DNA of 51,296 nucleotides from positions 1 to 51,296 of the forward strand of contig DYEF01000071.1 in assembly GCA_020725805.1 (NCBI GenBank), read 5' to 3'. Position 1 is the stretch's first letter, and every line of letters starts with the position of its first letter. The notes beneath the pieces are model-generated. The model did no database searches and had not been told where the DNA came from. It saw only the letters and a list, made by a program, of their open reading frames with translations. A program made the position numbers and the translations under genes. Shown here in pieces: positions 7,562-16,018 of this stretch. The DNA comes from Bdellovibrio sp. Lineage in GTDB: Bacteria; Myxococcota; SpSt-1050.

Positions 7562-10288
7562 TTATGCAAATTTTTCTATCTCTTCTATAAGGACCTTTAG
7601 CCTTTCAATCTTCCTTTTCAGGTCCTCGAATCTGATATTGGTTGATTCGACCACACTTGCAGGTGCCTTAGAGAGAAAATCGAAGTCGGACATCTTCTTC
7701 TCGACGGAGGCAATATCCTTTTCGGCCTTTTCGAGTTCCTTTTTCAGCCTTCCTCTTTCCTTTGCGATATCTATTATCCCCTCCGCACTTACATAGAGTT
7801 CTGTTTTGGCCCCGACAAGCGGTATAACAAACGATTTGCCGGGCTTTGAAGTCTCTATGCCGATTTTATCGATATTCGCAAGCTTTATTAAAGCTGCTCT
7901 TTCAAGTTCACCGAGACCGAGGTCAGTATTTATCAGCACACTGAATTTCTTCGAGCTCTCTATCTGATGCTCGGTCCTGAAATTTCTGATTGCGGAGACA
8001 ATCTCCATAACAAGGGAGGTCCTCAGCATTGCATTCTTCTCCTCTTCGGTGACAGAATCCGCAGACCAGAGTCCTGACGGGAACTGAGCCTCTGCAAGAG
8101 ATTCAGCCTTATCCCCGGAAAATGATTTTATCTTCTGCCATATCTCTTCGGTAATGAACGGCATAAACGGGTGCAATAGTCTCAACACATAATCCAGAAC
8201 AAGAATCAGAACCGACAACGTCCCGTTTCTTTTACCCTTATCCTCTTCCTGATAGATAAAAGGTTTTGCAAGCTCCAGATACCAGTCACAGAATTCGTGC
8301 CATACAAAATGATAAATCGCATTTGCCGCCTCATCGATACGATAGTTTGAGAGCGATTCATTTACGGAATATGTCAGCATCCTTGCACGCATCAGAAAAT
8401 ATCTGTCGTAAACAGAGAGATTGCCTGAGAGGTCGACCTTTTCAAAATCCTTAAGATTCATAAGAACAAATCTGGCGCTGTTGTACAGCTTGGTACCGAA
8501 GTGTTTGTAGCCCTCTACCCTCTCCATCGAGAGTTTAACGTCGTGTCCCTGTGCCGCCATAGAGGCAAGCGTAAATCTCAGGGCATCTGCTCCGTACTTC
8601 GAGGTGACGTCCACAGGGTCAATGACATTCCCCTTCGTCTTGCTCATCTTCTGACCCTTCTCATCGCGCACCATAGCGTGGAGATAAACAGTCCTGAAGG
8701 GGACTCTCTTCTCGAGAGGCTGGCCCCTGTTTGTAAAATGAATTCCCATCATCATCATTCTTGCAACCCAGAAGAAGAGAATATCGAAACCTGTCTCCAT
8801 CAGGTCAGTCGGATAAAAGTCTTTTAAGTCTTTCGTTTCTTCCGGCCAGCCCAGAGTCGAAAACGGCCAGAGTGCCGAGGAGAACCAGGTATCGAGCACA
8901 TCGGGGTCGCGGACTATACGGTCGCCGCTGCAGGAAGGACATCTGCTGATGATACTCTCCGACACAAGCGGTTTTGCATCAAATGGTATCTGCTTGTAAT
9001 CAGCCGGTATCTTTGAACAGTCCATACAGTAATACACAGGAATCTGATGACCCCACCAGAGCTGTCTCGAGATACACCAGTCATTTATGTTGCGCATCCA
9101 GTGAAAATAAGTCTTCGTCCAGTTCTCAGGTATTATCTTTACAATCCCCTTTTCTACTGCCTCGATAGCCGGTTCGGCGAGCGGCTTTGTGTTTACAAAC
9201 CACTGATTTGAGAGATACGGTTCGACAATTTCGCGGCATCTCTGACACCTTCCTATTGCCATCAGATGTTCCTTCGACCCCCTCTCGAGTCCGAGTCTCT
9301 TAAGCTCCTCTTTGACGGCCTTCCTCGCCTCCATCACAGTCATACCCATAAATTTTCCGCCGTTCTCATTGATACGTCCGTCATCTGTCAGGAGGTTGAT
9401 ACTTTTGAGGTTATGTCGCTTCCCTGTCTCGAAGTCATTGAAATCGTGAGCGGGTGTGACCTTTACGGCGCCAGTGCCGAACCCTATCTCGACGAGCTTT
9501 TCGTCCGCTATTACCGGGAATTCATATCCCAGAATCGGGTGTCTTATCATCTTTCCTACGAGATGTTTGTACCGCTGATCGTCCGGATGAACTGCAACCG
9601 CTGTATCCCCGAGCATAGTCTCAGGTCTCGTAGTAGCGACAACAATCTCACCACCCTCCGTCAGCGGGTATGCAAATGAATACATCTCACCCTTAATATT
9701 CTCCTCATAATCTACTTCGAGGTCGGAGAGCGCCGTCTGGCATCTCGGGCACCAGTTTATCAGCCTGAAATCGCGGTAAATAAGCCCTTCGTTATAGAGA
9801 GTAACGAATGCCCTCAAAACTGCCTTTGAAAGCTGTTCATCCAGAGTGAACCTGAGCCTCTTCCAGTCACAGGAGGCACCAAGAAGCTTGAGCTGCTCGA
9901 TAATTCTGTTGCCGTATTTGTTTTTCCAGTCCCAGACCCTTTTTAAAAACTCTTCCCTCCCGAGCTGATGTCTCGAAAGATTCTCCTTCCTGAGTTCCCT
10001 CTCGACAACCATCTGGGTCGCTATCCCCGCATGGTCTGTCCCCGGCAGCCATAATGTCTTTTCCTGTTTCATCCTGTGCCATCTTACAAAAATATCCTCT
10101 ATCGTTATTGTAAGAGCATGTCCCATATGCAGGGAACCCGTCACATTCGGCGGCGGAATTACTATCGAAAATCTGCCGTTTTTTCCGTCGTTTTTATCGG
10201 GAGAAAATAGATTCTTCTGCATCCAGAAATCATACCATTTTTTTTCAATCTCAAGAGGATTATAATTCTTATCGAGCATAATCTCCAT
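7562..10288 (-). CDS. valS: Valine--tRNA ligase
   Basis: Class I aminoacyl-tRNA synthetase that charges tRNA-Val and edits Thr-tRNA. With the chosen start it has 908 residues, normal for ValRS. The HIGH motif is HMGH at 54-57 in PPPNVTGSLHMGH; the KMSKT loop is near residue 546; the editing CP1 insertion lies between; the end (about 835-908) is a charged coiled-coil arm typical of bacterial ValRS. I chose ATG 10288 because GGAGG stands 5 nt before it and family members begin close to KNYNPLEIEKKW; the open frame continues 19 codons upstream without support. Zinc-binding cysteine pairs (CPRC, CSGD-type) are present. A promoter is proposed at 10356-10384. Confidence 0.96.
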   Translation of the reverse strand: MEIMLDKNYNPLEIEKKWYDFWMQKNLFSPDKNDGKNGRFSIVIPPPNVTGSLHMGHALTITIEDIFVRWHRMKQEKTLWLPGTDHAGIATQMVVERELRKENLSRHQLGREEFLKRVWDWKNKYGNRIIEQLKLLGASCDWKRLRFTLDEQLSKAVLRAFVTLYNEGLIYRDFRLINWCPRCQTALSDLEVDYEENIKGEMYSFAYPLTEGGEIVVATTRPETMLGDTAVAVHPDDQRYKHLVGKMIRHPILGYEFPVIADEKLVEIGFGTGAVKVTPAHDFNDFETGKRHNLKSINLLTDDGRINENGGKFMGMTVMEARKAVKEELKRLGLERGSKEHLMAIGRCQRCREIVEPYLSNQWFVNTKPLAEPAIEAVEKGIVKIIPENWTKTYFHWMRNINDWCISRQLWWGHQIPVYYCMDCSKIPADYKQIPFDAKPLVSESIISRCPSCSGDRIVRDPDVLDTWFSSALWPFSTLGWPEETKDLKDFYPTDLMETGFDILFFWVARMMMMGIHFTNRGQPLEKRVPFRTVYLHAMVRDEKGQKMSKTKGNVIDPVDVTSKYGADALRFTLASMAAQGHDVKLSMERVEGYKHFGTKLYNSARFVLMNLKDFEKVDLSGNLSVYDRYFLMRARMLTYSVNESLSNYRIDEAANAIYHFVWHEFCDWYLELAKPFIYQEEDKGKRNGTLSVLILVLDYVLRLLHPFMPFITEEIWQKIKSFSGDKAESLAEAQFPSGLWSADSVTEEEKNAMLRTSLVMEIVSAIRNFRTEHQIESSKKFSVLINTDLGLGELERAALIKLANIDKIGIETSKPGKSFVIPLVGAKTELYVSAEGIIDIAKERGRLKKELEKAEKDIASVEKKMSDFDFLSKAPASVVESTNIRFEDLKRKIERLKVLIEEIEKFA

Positions 10289-10355
10289 AAAGACCTCCGG
10301 CCTATACATTAAGCCCCTGTAGAAAAGACATACACAGAGCCTCAAAAGCCGCCTT

Positions 10356-10384
10356 TATCTACTATAAAAAGAGAATTTTGTCTA
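10356..10384 (-). promoter_or_regulatory. Candidate promoter of valS-nadC
   Basis: Minus strand: -35 TAGACA (10384-10379), 17-bp spacer, -10 TAGATA (10361-10356). It lies in the 119-bp gap between dacB and valS and would let valS-nadC be transcribed apart from the upstream operon. Confidence 0.4.
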
Positions 10385-10390
10385 TATATT

Positions 10391-10420
10391 CATTATCTTG
10401 AGAGTCATTATCTTGAGAGT
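10391..10420. repeat. 15-bp perfect tandem duplication at the dacB stop
   Basis: CATTATCTTGAGAGT occurs twice without a gap (10391-10405 and 10406-10420). On the coding strand the unit holds the last codons (Leu-Ser-Arg) and the stop of dacB, so the gene is followed by a second copy of its own end including stop codons. Confidence 0.9.
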
Positions 10421-11829
10421 TCTACAACCACAGAATCTAGAATCTCGGTAATCTCCCTGTATTTTTTCGGTTCAAAGCCATTGGCTATCAGTGCAAATGC
10501 TATTACCTCAGACTTAGAATTTATTGTGTAACCAGCGATAGACGCTACTCCGTCAATACTCCCCGTCTTTACCCTCGTCTTGAGTTCACAGGGTGTATTG
10601 AAAAATCTCTTTCTGATTGTGCCGTCACCGGATGCAATGGAGAGAGAAGAGAGATAGTCCGGCATAAGCTGAAAATTCTTGTACATATAATTAAGCAGCT
10701 TTACAATAGCCTCAGCGCTGATTCTGTTTTCGTGTGAAAGTCCTGAACCGTTAGTAATATAATACTCTGACTTGCCTATGCCGGCAATCTTCATAAAGTC
10801 GTCGATAACCATCAGTCCCTTTTCATAGGTAGCAGGCGGTCCGTATATCTGCCCGCCCAGATGCTTTAGGAGCTGGTCTGCACTGAAATTGTTCGAGTGT
10901 TTGTTGAGGTCCCTCAGAACAGTCATAAGGGGTTCGGAATAGTATGTATAAAAAAGCTTGTACTCCTCCTGAGGGATTTCCTTGACGCCGAATTTACCTT
11001 TGACCTTTATGCCGTGGATACCAAAGAACCATTTGAGTATCTCAATCGAGTAACTATCGGGGTCCTCGACCCTCCTGTTGAATTTCTTGCCTTTCTGACT
11101 GATACCGATTTCACCTTTTATTATTACCTCTAAAAATCCCTTCTTCTGCTTTATATCCACATCAATCGTATTCCCCTTCCCCGATGTCACTGCATTATTG
11201 ACAATCCTGAAGTACTTCGGAAGCGGAGGTTCGATAAAGACAACCGGTTTCTCTCCCTCTTTCTGTGCAGGTTTGACATATACCGTAAAACTATTGAAGT
11301 CCTCTGCCATTGCGGAAACAGGGGCGTAATATGCCCGTATCCCCACATCCTTCTGCCAGCCGGGTCTGAAGTATTCCTTATCAAAGAAAGTTGTGTCGAT
11401 ATACACATTACCGTTAATTTTGCTTATGCCTTCCCGTTTGAGTTCGAGTACAAAATTGAAGATATTCTCATTTACGAGCCGGGGGTCTCCGTATCCTTTT
11501 ATGAAAAGGTCACCTTCCACAAGACCGTCATCGTCAGGGAACTCCTTCAGATATATCTCCGTCTGGAACTTATAATACGAGCCAAGATAGTAGAGAGCAG
11601 CTGCCGATGTGAGAAGTTTTGTAACAGAGGCCGGATTTAGTTTCTTCTCCTTGTCTTTGTTATATACCTCGGCAGAAGTCGAAATGTTATAGGCATATAC
11701 CGTAAGTTCTACGGGTTTGATAAGCGGATGGGAAAGTATTTCATTTATTTTACTCTGAATCTCTCCATCTGCAAAGACCGGATTTGCCGCAAGTACGAGA
11801 GAAAATATTACTATCAGAGAATTTCTCAT
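10408..11829 (-). CDS. dacB: D-alanyl-D-alanine carboxypeptidase/endopeptidase (PBP4, S13)
   Basis: Low-molecular-weight penicillin-binding protein that trims or cleaves D-Ala-containing peptidoglycan peptides in the periplasm. The protein has 473 residues. A signal peptide ends at about VFA-20. The three active-site motifs of the S13 family are visible: S68-V-T-K71, S-N-N near residue 312 and K-T-G near residue 420. The long insertion between the first two motifs is typical of PBP4. The ATG overlaps the tlpA-like stop by 4 bp, so translation is coupled. Its stop lies inside a 15-bp tandem duplication. Confidence 0.93.
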   Translation of the reverse strand: MRNSLIVIFSLVLAANPVFADGEIQSKINEILSHPLIKPVELTVYAYNISTSAEVYNKDKEKKLNPASVTKLLTSAAALYYLGSYYKFQTEIYLKEFPDDDGLVEGDLFIKGYGDPRLVNENIFNFVLELKREGISKINGNVYIDTTFFDKEYFRPGWQKDVGIRAYYAPVSAMAEDFNSFTVYVKPAQKEGEKPVVFIEPPLPKYFRIVNNAVTSGKGNTIDVDIKQKKGFLEVIIKGEIGISQKGKKFNRRVEDPDSYSIEILKWFFGIHGIKVKGKFGVKEIPQEEYKLFYTYYSEPLMTVLRDLNKHSNNFSADQLLKHLGGQIYGPPATYEKGLMVIDDFMKIAGIGKSEYYITNGSGLSHENRISAEAIVKLLNYMYKNFQLMPDYLSSLSIASGDGTIRKRFFNTPCELKTRVKTGSIDGVASIAGYTINSKSEVIAFALIANGFEPKKYREITEILDSVVVELSR

Positions 11830-12440
11830 TTACCCTGTTTCTTGACAGTTGTGTTGTCCTTCCCGTTTTCGGTTTTCCTATCCGATGCAGAATCAGATTT
11901 GCTCTCCTCTGTCTTCGGTTTCTCTTCTATGAGTTCCAGCACGATTTTTTCGAAACTGTTTACATTCTCCTCGGTATATCCCTCGAATTTCTTCTTTACA
12001 TAACCGTACTTGTCGAAGACAAAAAGGGTCGGAAGCTTATCCACTCCGAATCTCCTCGACATAACCCCCATAGGGTCTACAACGCAGGGCATAGTTATGT
12101 TGCTTTCATCAACGATCTTCTTGAACAGTTCAATCCCCTCAGGTTCGGTATCTATAGAGATTTCAATGATAGTCACTCCCTTATCCCTGTTTTTCTGATA
12201 GAACTCGTTCAGAATGAATATCTCCTTCTTACAGGGTTTGCAGTAACTCGCAAAGAAAGAGACAACGACTGCCTTGTTCTTTCCGTTGAAGAGGTCGTCT
12301 GCCTTGATGATGGAATATCCGCTCTTTACCTCATTATAGATTCTGGCAAAGAACTTCGGGACACTCATCCCCTCTTCAAGTTTATTGCCGGCAGAAACCA
12401 GAAAAACCATACAGATAGCGATCAAAATAACTTTTTTCAT
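11826..12440 (-). CDS. TlpA/ResA-like thiol-disulfide oxidoreductase
   Basis: The protein has 204 residues: an N-terminal signal or anchor segment (about 2-17), then a thioredoxin fold (about 25-165) with the active site C67-K-P-C70 in SFFASYCKPC and the cis-Pro loop KLPTLFVFD. The last 40 residues are a Lys/Glu/Ser-rich tail that looks disordered. It is expected to reduce or exchange disulfides outside the cytoplasm, which fits a genome with many Cys-rich exported proteins, but the substrate is unknown. It sits 5 nt after hisS and overlaps dacB by 4 bp. Membrane anchoring versus full export is not decidable. Confidence 0.87.
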   Translation of the reverse strand: MKKVILIAICMVFLVSAGNKLEEGMSVPKFFARIYNEVKSGYSIIKADDLFNGKNKAVVVSFFASYCKPCKKEIFILNEFYQKNRDKGVTIIEISIDTEPEGIELFKKIVDESNITMPCVVDPMGVMSRRFGVDKLPTLFVFDKYGYVKKKFEGYTEENVNSFEKIVLELIEEKPKTEESKSDSASDRKTENGKDNTTVKKQGK

Positions 12441-12445
12441 AATAT

Positions 12446-13738
12446 CTATACCTTCCTTCTTTTCAGGATTTCATTTACAAGTTCATCCGCATTTATCCTG
12501 AACTGTTTTTCCTCCGAATTCATTGAGAGTCTGAGATCTTTCAGGGTATAATAACCCCCGTTCTTCTCATCATCCCCCTTGATGACAGCAAATGAGGATT
12601 TTATCCTGTCAGCCCTCTTGAATTTTGCCTTAAAAGACCTTTTTGAGAGGTCTACTTCAGTCTCGATACCGGCTTCTCTCAGTTTTCCGATATTTCTGAG
12701 GTCGGTCTCTTCAAATAAACCTACCGATGAAATAAAACTGATCCGGAATTCGTCTTTTGCCGCGAGGATATCTTTGCCGGCAACCTCAAGCAATCTCTCG
12801 ATTCCGCCCGCAAAGCCTATAGCCGGATAATCACCGCCCGTAAAATCCCTGAAGAGCGAATCATACCTGCCGCCGGCTATAACGGTATTCTGCGAACCCA
12901 GAAGATTATTGATTATCTGAATCTCGAATGTAGTGCGGCTGTAATAATCGAGACCTCTCACAAGTCTGTGGTCAACCTCGGATTTTACACCGAAACATTT
13001 CAGGGATGACTGTACTTCACCAAAATGTGCACTACATTCTGTGCAGAGAAAATCGAGCGTCTTCGGAGATTTCTCTGTAATAGATTTACATACCTCATTC
13101 TTGCAGTCCAGAACTCTCAGGGGATTGGTAACTGTCCTTCTTTTACAGTCATCACAGAGCGACTCTTTTGACTGATTCAGAAAACCGACGAGTGATTCCC
13201 TGTAATTCTTCCGGCAGCTCTGGCAGCCAAGTGAATTTATCTTTACGACAAAGTCACTCTCTTTTACCCCTGTTTTCAAAAGAAGCGATGTCCCCAGATA
13301 AATGAGTTCCCCGTCTATACTGCCGTCTGCAATACCGAATATCTCGGCCCCGAACTGATGAAACTGCCTGAGTCTTCCCTTCTGCGGTCTTTCGTATCTG
13401 AACATAGGCCCGAGATAAAACAATCTGTGAATACCTTCCTGTTTCAGAAGATTATGCTCGGTAACGGCACGTACAACGGATGCCGTCCCCTCGGGTCTGA
13501 GTGTTATCATCTCACCGTCTTTATCTCTGAAACTATACATCTCCTTATCGACGATATCCGTACCTTCGCCGATTCCCCTGACAAAGAGTTCGAGATATTC
13601 CAGAACAGGTGTCCTGATTTCCCTGAAACCGGCCATAAAAAAATGCTCTCTTAGTAATTTCTCCAGATTTATCCAGAGAAACGAATCGGACGGAAGGATA
13701 TCATTCATCCCCTTAATTGACCTGAACCTTGAATCCAT
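12446..13738 (-). CDS. hisS: Histidine--tRNA ligase
   Basis: Class II synthetase that charges tRNA-His. The protein has 430 residues. Motif 2 is seen in RYERPQKGRLRQFHQFGAE, HisA motifs in GLDYYSRTTFEI and in the EGTASVVRA region, and a Cys-containing insertion (CQSC near 175, LCDDC, LDCKNEVC, CTEC) of the sort found in bacterial HisRS. The C-terminal anticodon-binding domain covers about 330-430. ATG at 13738 overlaps the end of tmk by 26 bp; the next in-frame Met (GMNDILP) would remove conserved N-terminal residues, so the longer form is preferred. It ends 5 nt before the TlpA-like gene. Confidence 0.95.
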   Translation of the reverse strand: MDSRFRSIKGMNDILPSDSFLWINLEKLLREHFFMAGFREIRTPVLEYLELFVRGIGEGTDIVDKEMYSFRDKDGEMITLRPEGTASVVRAVTEHNLLKQEGIHRLFYLGPMFRYERPQKGRLRQFHQFGAEIFGIADGSIDGELIYLGTSLLLKTGVKESDFVVKINSLGCQSCRKNYRESLVGFLNQSKESLCDDCKRRTVTNPLRVLDCKNEVCKSITEKSPKTLDFLCTECSAHFGEVQSSLKCFGVKSEVDHRLVRGLDYYSRTTFEIQIINNLLGSQNTVIAGGRYDSLFRDFTGGDYPAIGFAGGIERLLEVAGKDILAAKDEFRISFISSVGLFEETDLRNIGKLREAGIETEVDLSKRSFKAKFKRADRIKSSFAVIKGDDEKNGGYYTLKDLRLSMNSEEKQFRINADELVNEILKRRKV

Positions 13739-14366
13739 ACTCTATAAGCCTCTCAAATAATAAACTCCTTGCCTCCAAATACACCTCATCGAGCATTTTG
13801 CCGGCATCGATGATTCTGGCATATCTATATTTTCTGATATCTCTCAGGTAATTTTTTCTAACCTTTCTAAGGAGGTCTGCCTTTTCGTATATCTCCTTTA
13901 CATTCCCTCTTATCCCGACCCTTTTGAGCCCGGTCTTTATATCCACATCCAGAAAGAGAAGCAGGTCAGGGTCGATTGCAAACCTGTTTATCTCATATAC
14001 CCAGCTCTCTTTTGCAAAAAGCGACTGATAGGCATAGGACGAATACTTATACCTGTCACTTATCACCACGAAGCCTTTTCCAAGCAGCGGTTCAATCTCG
14101 TTTTTTATATGGTCGAGTCTGTCTGCGGCAAAGAGCAGTGCAACGGATTTCTGGTCAAACAGTTCCTTTCTGTCACCGGAATTCATAACAACTCTTCTTG
14201 AAAGAATATTTTTTATCAGGGAGCCCACAGGTCCGAATGTAGGCTCAAATGTGTAATGGGCATTGATACCCTTCGATTTAAGTTCGGATTCAAGCATTCT
14301 GCCTATGGTAGTAGTACCTGAACCGTCGATGCCTTCAAGAACGAGAAAGAATCCCTTCCTTTTCAT
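13713..14366 (-). CDS. tmk: Thymidylate (dTMP) kinase
   Basis: Phosphorylates dTMP to dTDP in the dTTP pathway. The protein has 217 residues. The P-loop reads LEGIDGSGTTT, with Thr where most kinases of this family have the Lys of GKTT. Other family landmarks are present: FEPT near the dTMP site, the DRY motif in ISDRYKYSSYAYQS, and DLLLFLDVD. From general knowledge, the GTTT form also occurs in myxobacterial enzymes, so it probably marks lineage rather than loss of function. The gene lies 13 nt after the PaaK-like gene and its end overlaps the hisS start by 26 bp. Confidence 0.93.
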   Translation of the reverse strand: MKRKGFFLVLEGIDGSGTTTIGRMLESELKSKGINAHYTFEPTFGPVGSLIKNILSRRVVMNSGDRKELFDQKSVALLFAADRLDHIKNEIEPLLGKGFVVISDRYKYSSYAYQSLFAKESWVYEINRFAIDPDLLLFLDVDIKTGLKRVGIRGNVKEIYEKADLLRKVRKNYLRDIRKYRYARIIDAGKMLDEVYLEARSLLFERLIEYGFKVQVN

Positions 14367-14379
14367 CTTCCTAAAACCC

Positions 14380-15807
14380 TCAAATGATATTGGGCGGCGG
14401 TTTTACTCTCGAGAAGATCTGCCGCACCTTCTGATGCGTGGGAGGCCGCGTAATTTCTCCGGACTCCTCAATGGTAACTGTTATGTTATCCGCAACATCC
14501 GTATCCTTAAAGAATTCGGCAAACCTCTCCCTTATCTCCTTCTCGATTCTTTCATTCTCCTTCGAGTCCTGAGCGATATATCTGACAAGAAGATGATTCT
14601 GTTCCTCGTGTATGAGCTGGTACTGCCTCAGACCCTTTATTCTCAGAAAGAGCGCCTCGAAGGGGATAGGCGGGAATGCCCTGAAATGCCCTTCCTTTGT
14701 CATCAGATAGAATGTATCATCGCTCCTGCCCTGAACCTCTATCACTGCAAAGGGAGAACCGCATTCGCATTTGTAATTACGGTCAATTACAACGGAGTCC
14801 CTCAGTTCATACCTGATGAGCGGCTGCAACTTATTGATAAAATTTGTGATTAGCACCTTTTTTGAAGCGACCCCGTCCGAAACCGGTCTGTTCTCATCAT
14901 CTACTGCCTCGATAAGGACATAATCTTCATTTATATGCATCTTCTGATACCTGCACTGGTTGGCAAGGCATATTGCCTCGGTAGTTCCGTACGTCTCTAC
15001 TATCTCCACATCCTTAAATGCCTTCTTTATAACCTCACGGGCATGGTCGCTGAAAGGTTCACTCCCCGAAGACATAAAGTCCACATCAATTTTAAGTCTG
15101 CCGGCGAGCTTTTCGTATGCAAGTGCCTCCAGAAATGTGGGATAACTGTGTACATAATGCGGCTGGAATTCATTGAGCTCCTCTACCATTTTGTTCATAG
15201 GTTTCGTTATTGAAAATATCCTTATATCGGAGAGATAGAAAGCCTGCTTCGGAGTAAGTCTTGCCAGAAGATAGGTAATATAATGTCCCTCACTTGCAAC
15301 GATCATAGCCCATCGCAGTTTCGTCCTGACTGTATATTTATAAACATACGGAAAAGAGAGCCTGTGCTTCAGTAATCTTGCAAACTCCACCCCCTTCTGA
15401 ACTATCCACTGCCACTGACTCATAAGAAAATAACCTATTATGCCCGTAGTACCGGATGTAGTCGAGAGTACATATCTGTTCTTGAAATATTTCCCTACCG
15501 AATCGGGGTCGTGGGCAAACAATACTATCTCATCCCTCGATATACCCCTTATCGTAAGGGAATCAGGCAGATGCTTGAGCAGATATTCCTTGTTTACCGT
15601 AGGGAGGTCTGTCAATTTTGCCTTACTGATATCGATATTCTGATAGAGTTTTCTGTAAAGAGGGCTCTTTCTGAACGCATATTTAATAAGACGTCTTAAT
15701 TTTTTATCTCTTATTTTAAGTATTCGCTCTCTCGAGAAATATCTCTCTCTTACCCTTGCCCAGACGGCAACGGCAAACATAAGTATCAGCTGGAAGAAAG
15801 ATTTCAT
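14380..15807 (-). CDS. PaaK-like adenylate-forming enzyme (phenylacetate-CoA ligase family)
   Basis: The protein has 475 residues. The ATP-binding signature STTSGTTG is at 115-122, and VETYGTTEA (near 265) matches the second adenylation motif; the C-terminal subdomain continues to the end. Members activate a carboxylic acid as acyl-adenylate, often for CoA transfer, but the substrate here cannot be named: the family also includes coenzyme F390 synthetase and capsule-related CapK proteins. A hydrophobic N-terminal stretch (about 3-17) followed by Arg-rich residues may attach it to the membrane. ATG has AAGGAG 4-5 nt upstream, and a promoter lies at 15831-15858. It heads the tmk-hisS-tlpA-dacB group, an unexpected partner for these genes. 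Confidence 0.8.
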   Translation of the reverse strand: MKSFFQLILMFAVAVWARVRERYFSRERILKIRDKKLRRLIKYAFRKSPLYRKLYQNIDISKAKLTDLPTVNKEYLLKHLPDSLTIRGISRDEIVLFAHDPDSVGKYFKNRYVLSTTSGTTGIIGYFLMSQWQWIVQKGVEFARLLKHRLSFPYVYKYTVRTKLRWAMIVASEGHYITYLLARLTPKQAFYLSDIRIFSITKPMNKMVEELNEFQPHYVHSYPTFLEALAYEKLAGRLKIDVDFMSSGSEPFSDHAREVIKKAFKDVEIVETYGTTEAICLANQCRYQKMHINEDYVLIEAVDDENRPVSDGVASKKVLITNFINKLQPLIRYELRDSVVIDRNYKCECGSPFAVIEVQGRSDDTFYLMTKEGHFRAFPPIPFEALFLRIKGLRQYQLIHEEQNHLLVRYIAQDSKENERIEKEIRERFAEFFKDTDVADNITVTIEESGEITRPPTHQKVRQIFSRVKPPPNII

Positions 15808-15830
15808 AAATCTCCTTCAAAGGGTAAGGT

Positions 15831-15858
15831 ATTATATTAAATAACAGAGAAAATACAA
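15831..15858 (-). promoter_or_regulatory. Promoter of the PaaK-like/tmk/hisS operon
   Basis: Minus strand: -35 TTGTAT (15858-15853), 16-bp spacer, perfect -10 TATAAT (15836-15831), 24 bp before the ATG at 15807. A second TATAAT lies farther upstream (near 15970) without a good -35 box. The remaining part of the 211-bp gap up to 16018 is AT-rich and holds nothing else I recognise. Confidence 0.55.
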
Positions 15859-16018
15859 TGTAAATCTGACATAAAAAATCGTGTTGAGTTTTCCCGGAAT
15901 ATCAATAGTGCAAAATGTATACCGGCTTCTAAAAATATTTATTTTAACATAATGGGCTGTGGATTATATCCTATATGTACAATACTCTGCCTGATTGAAT
16001 ATGCTACATTGCAAATAC

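Noticed and set aside
10289-10345. 19-codon N-terminal extension of valS
   Set aside because: It has no ribosome binding site, while GGAGG stands 5 nt before ATG 10288.
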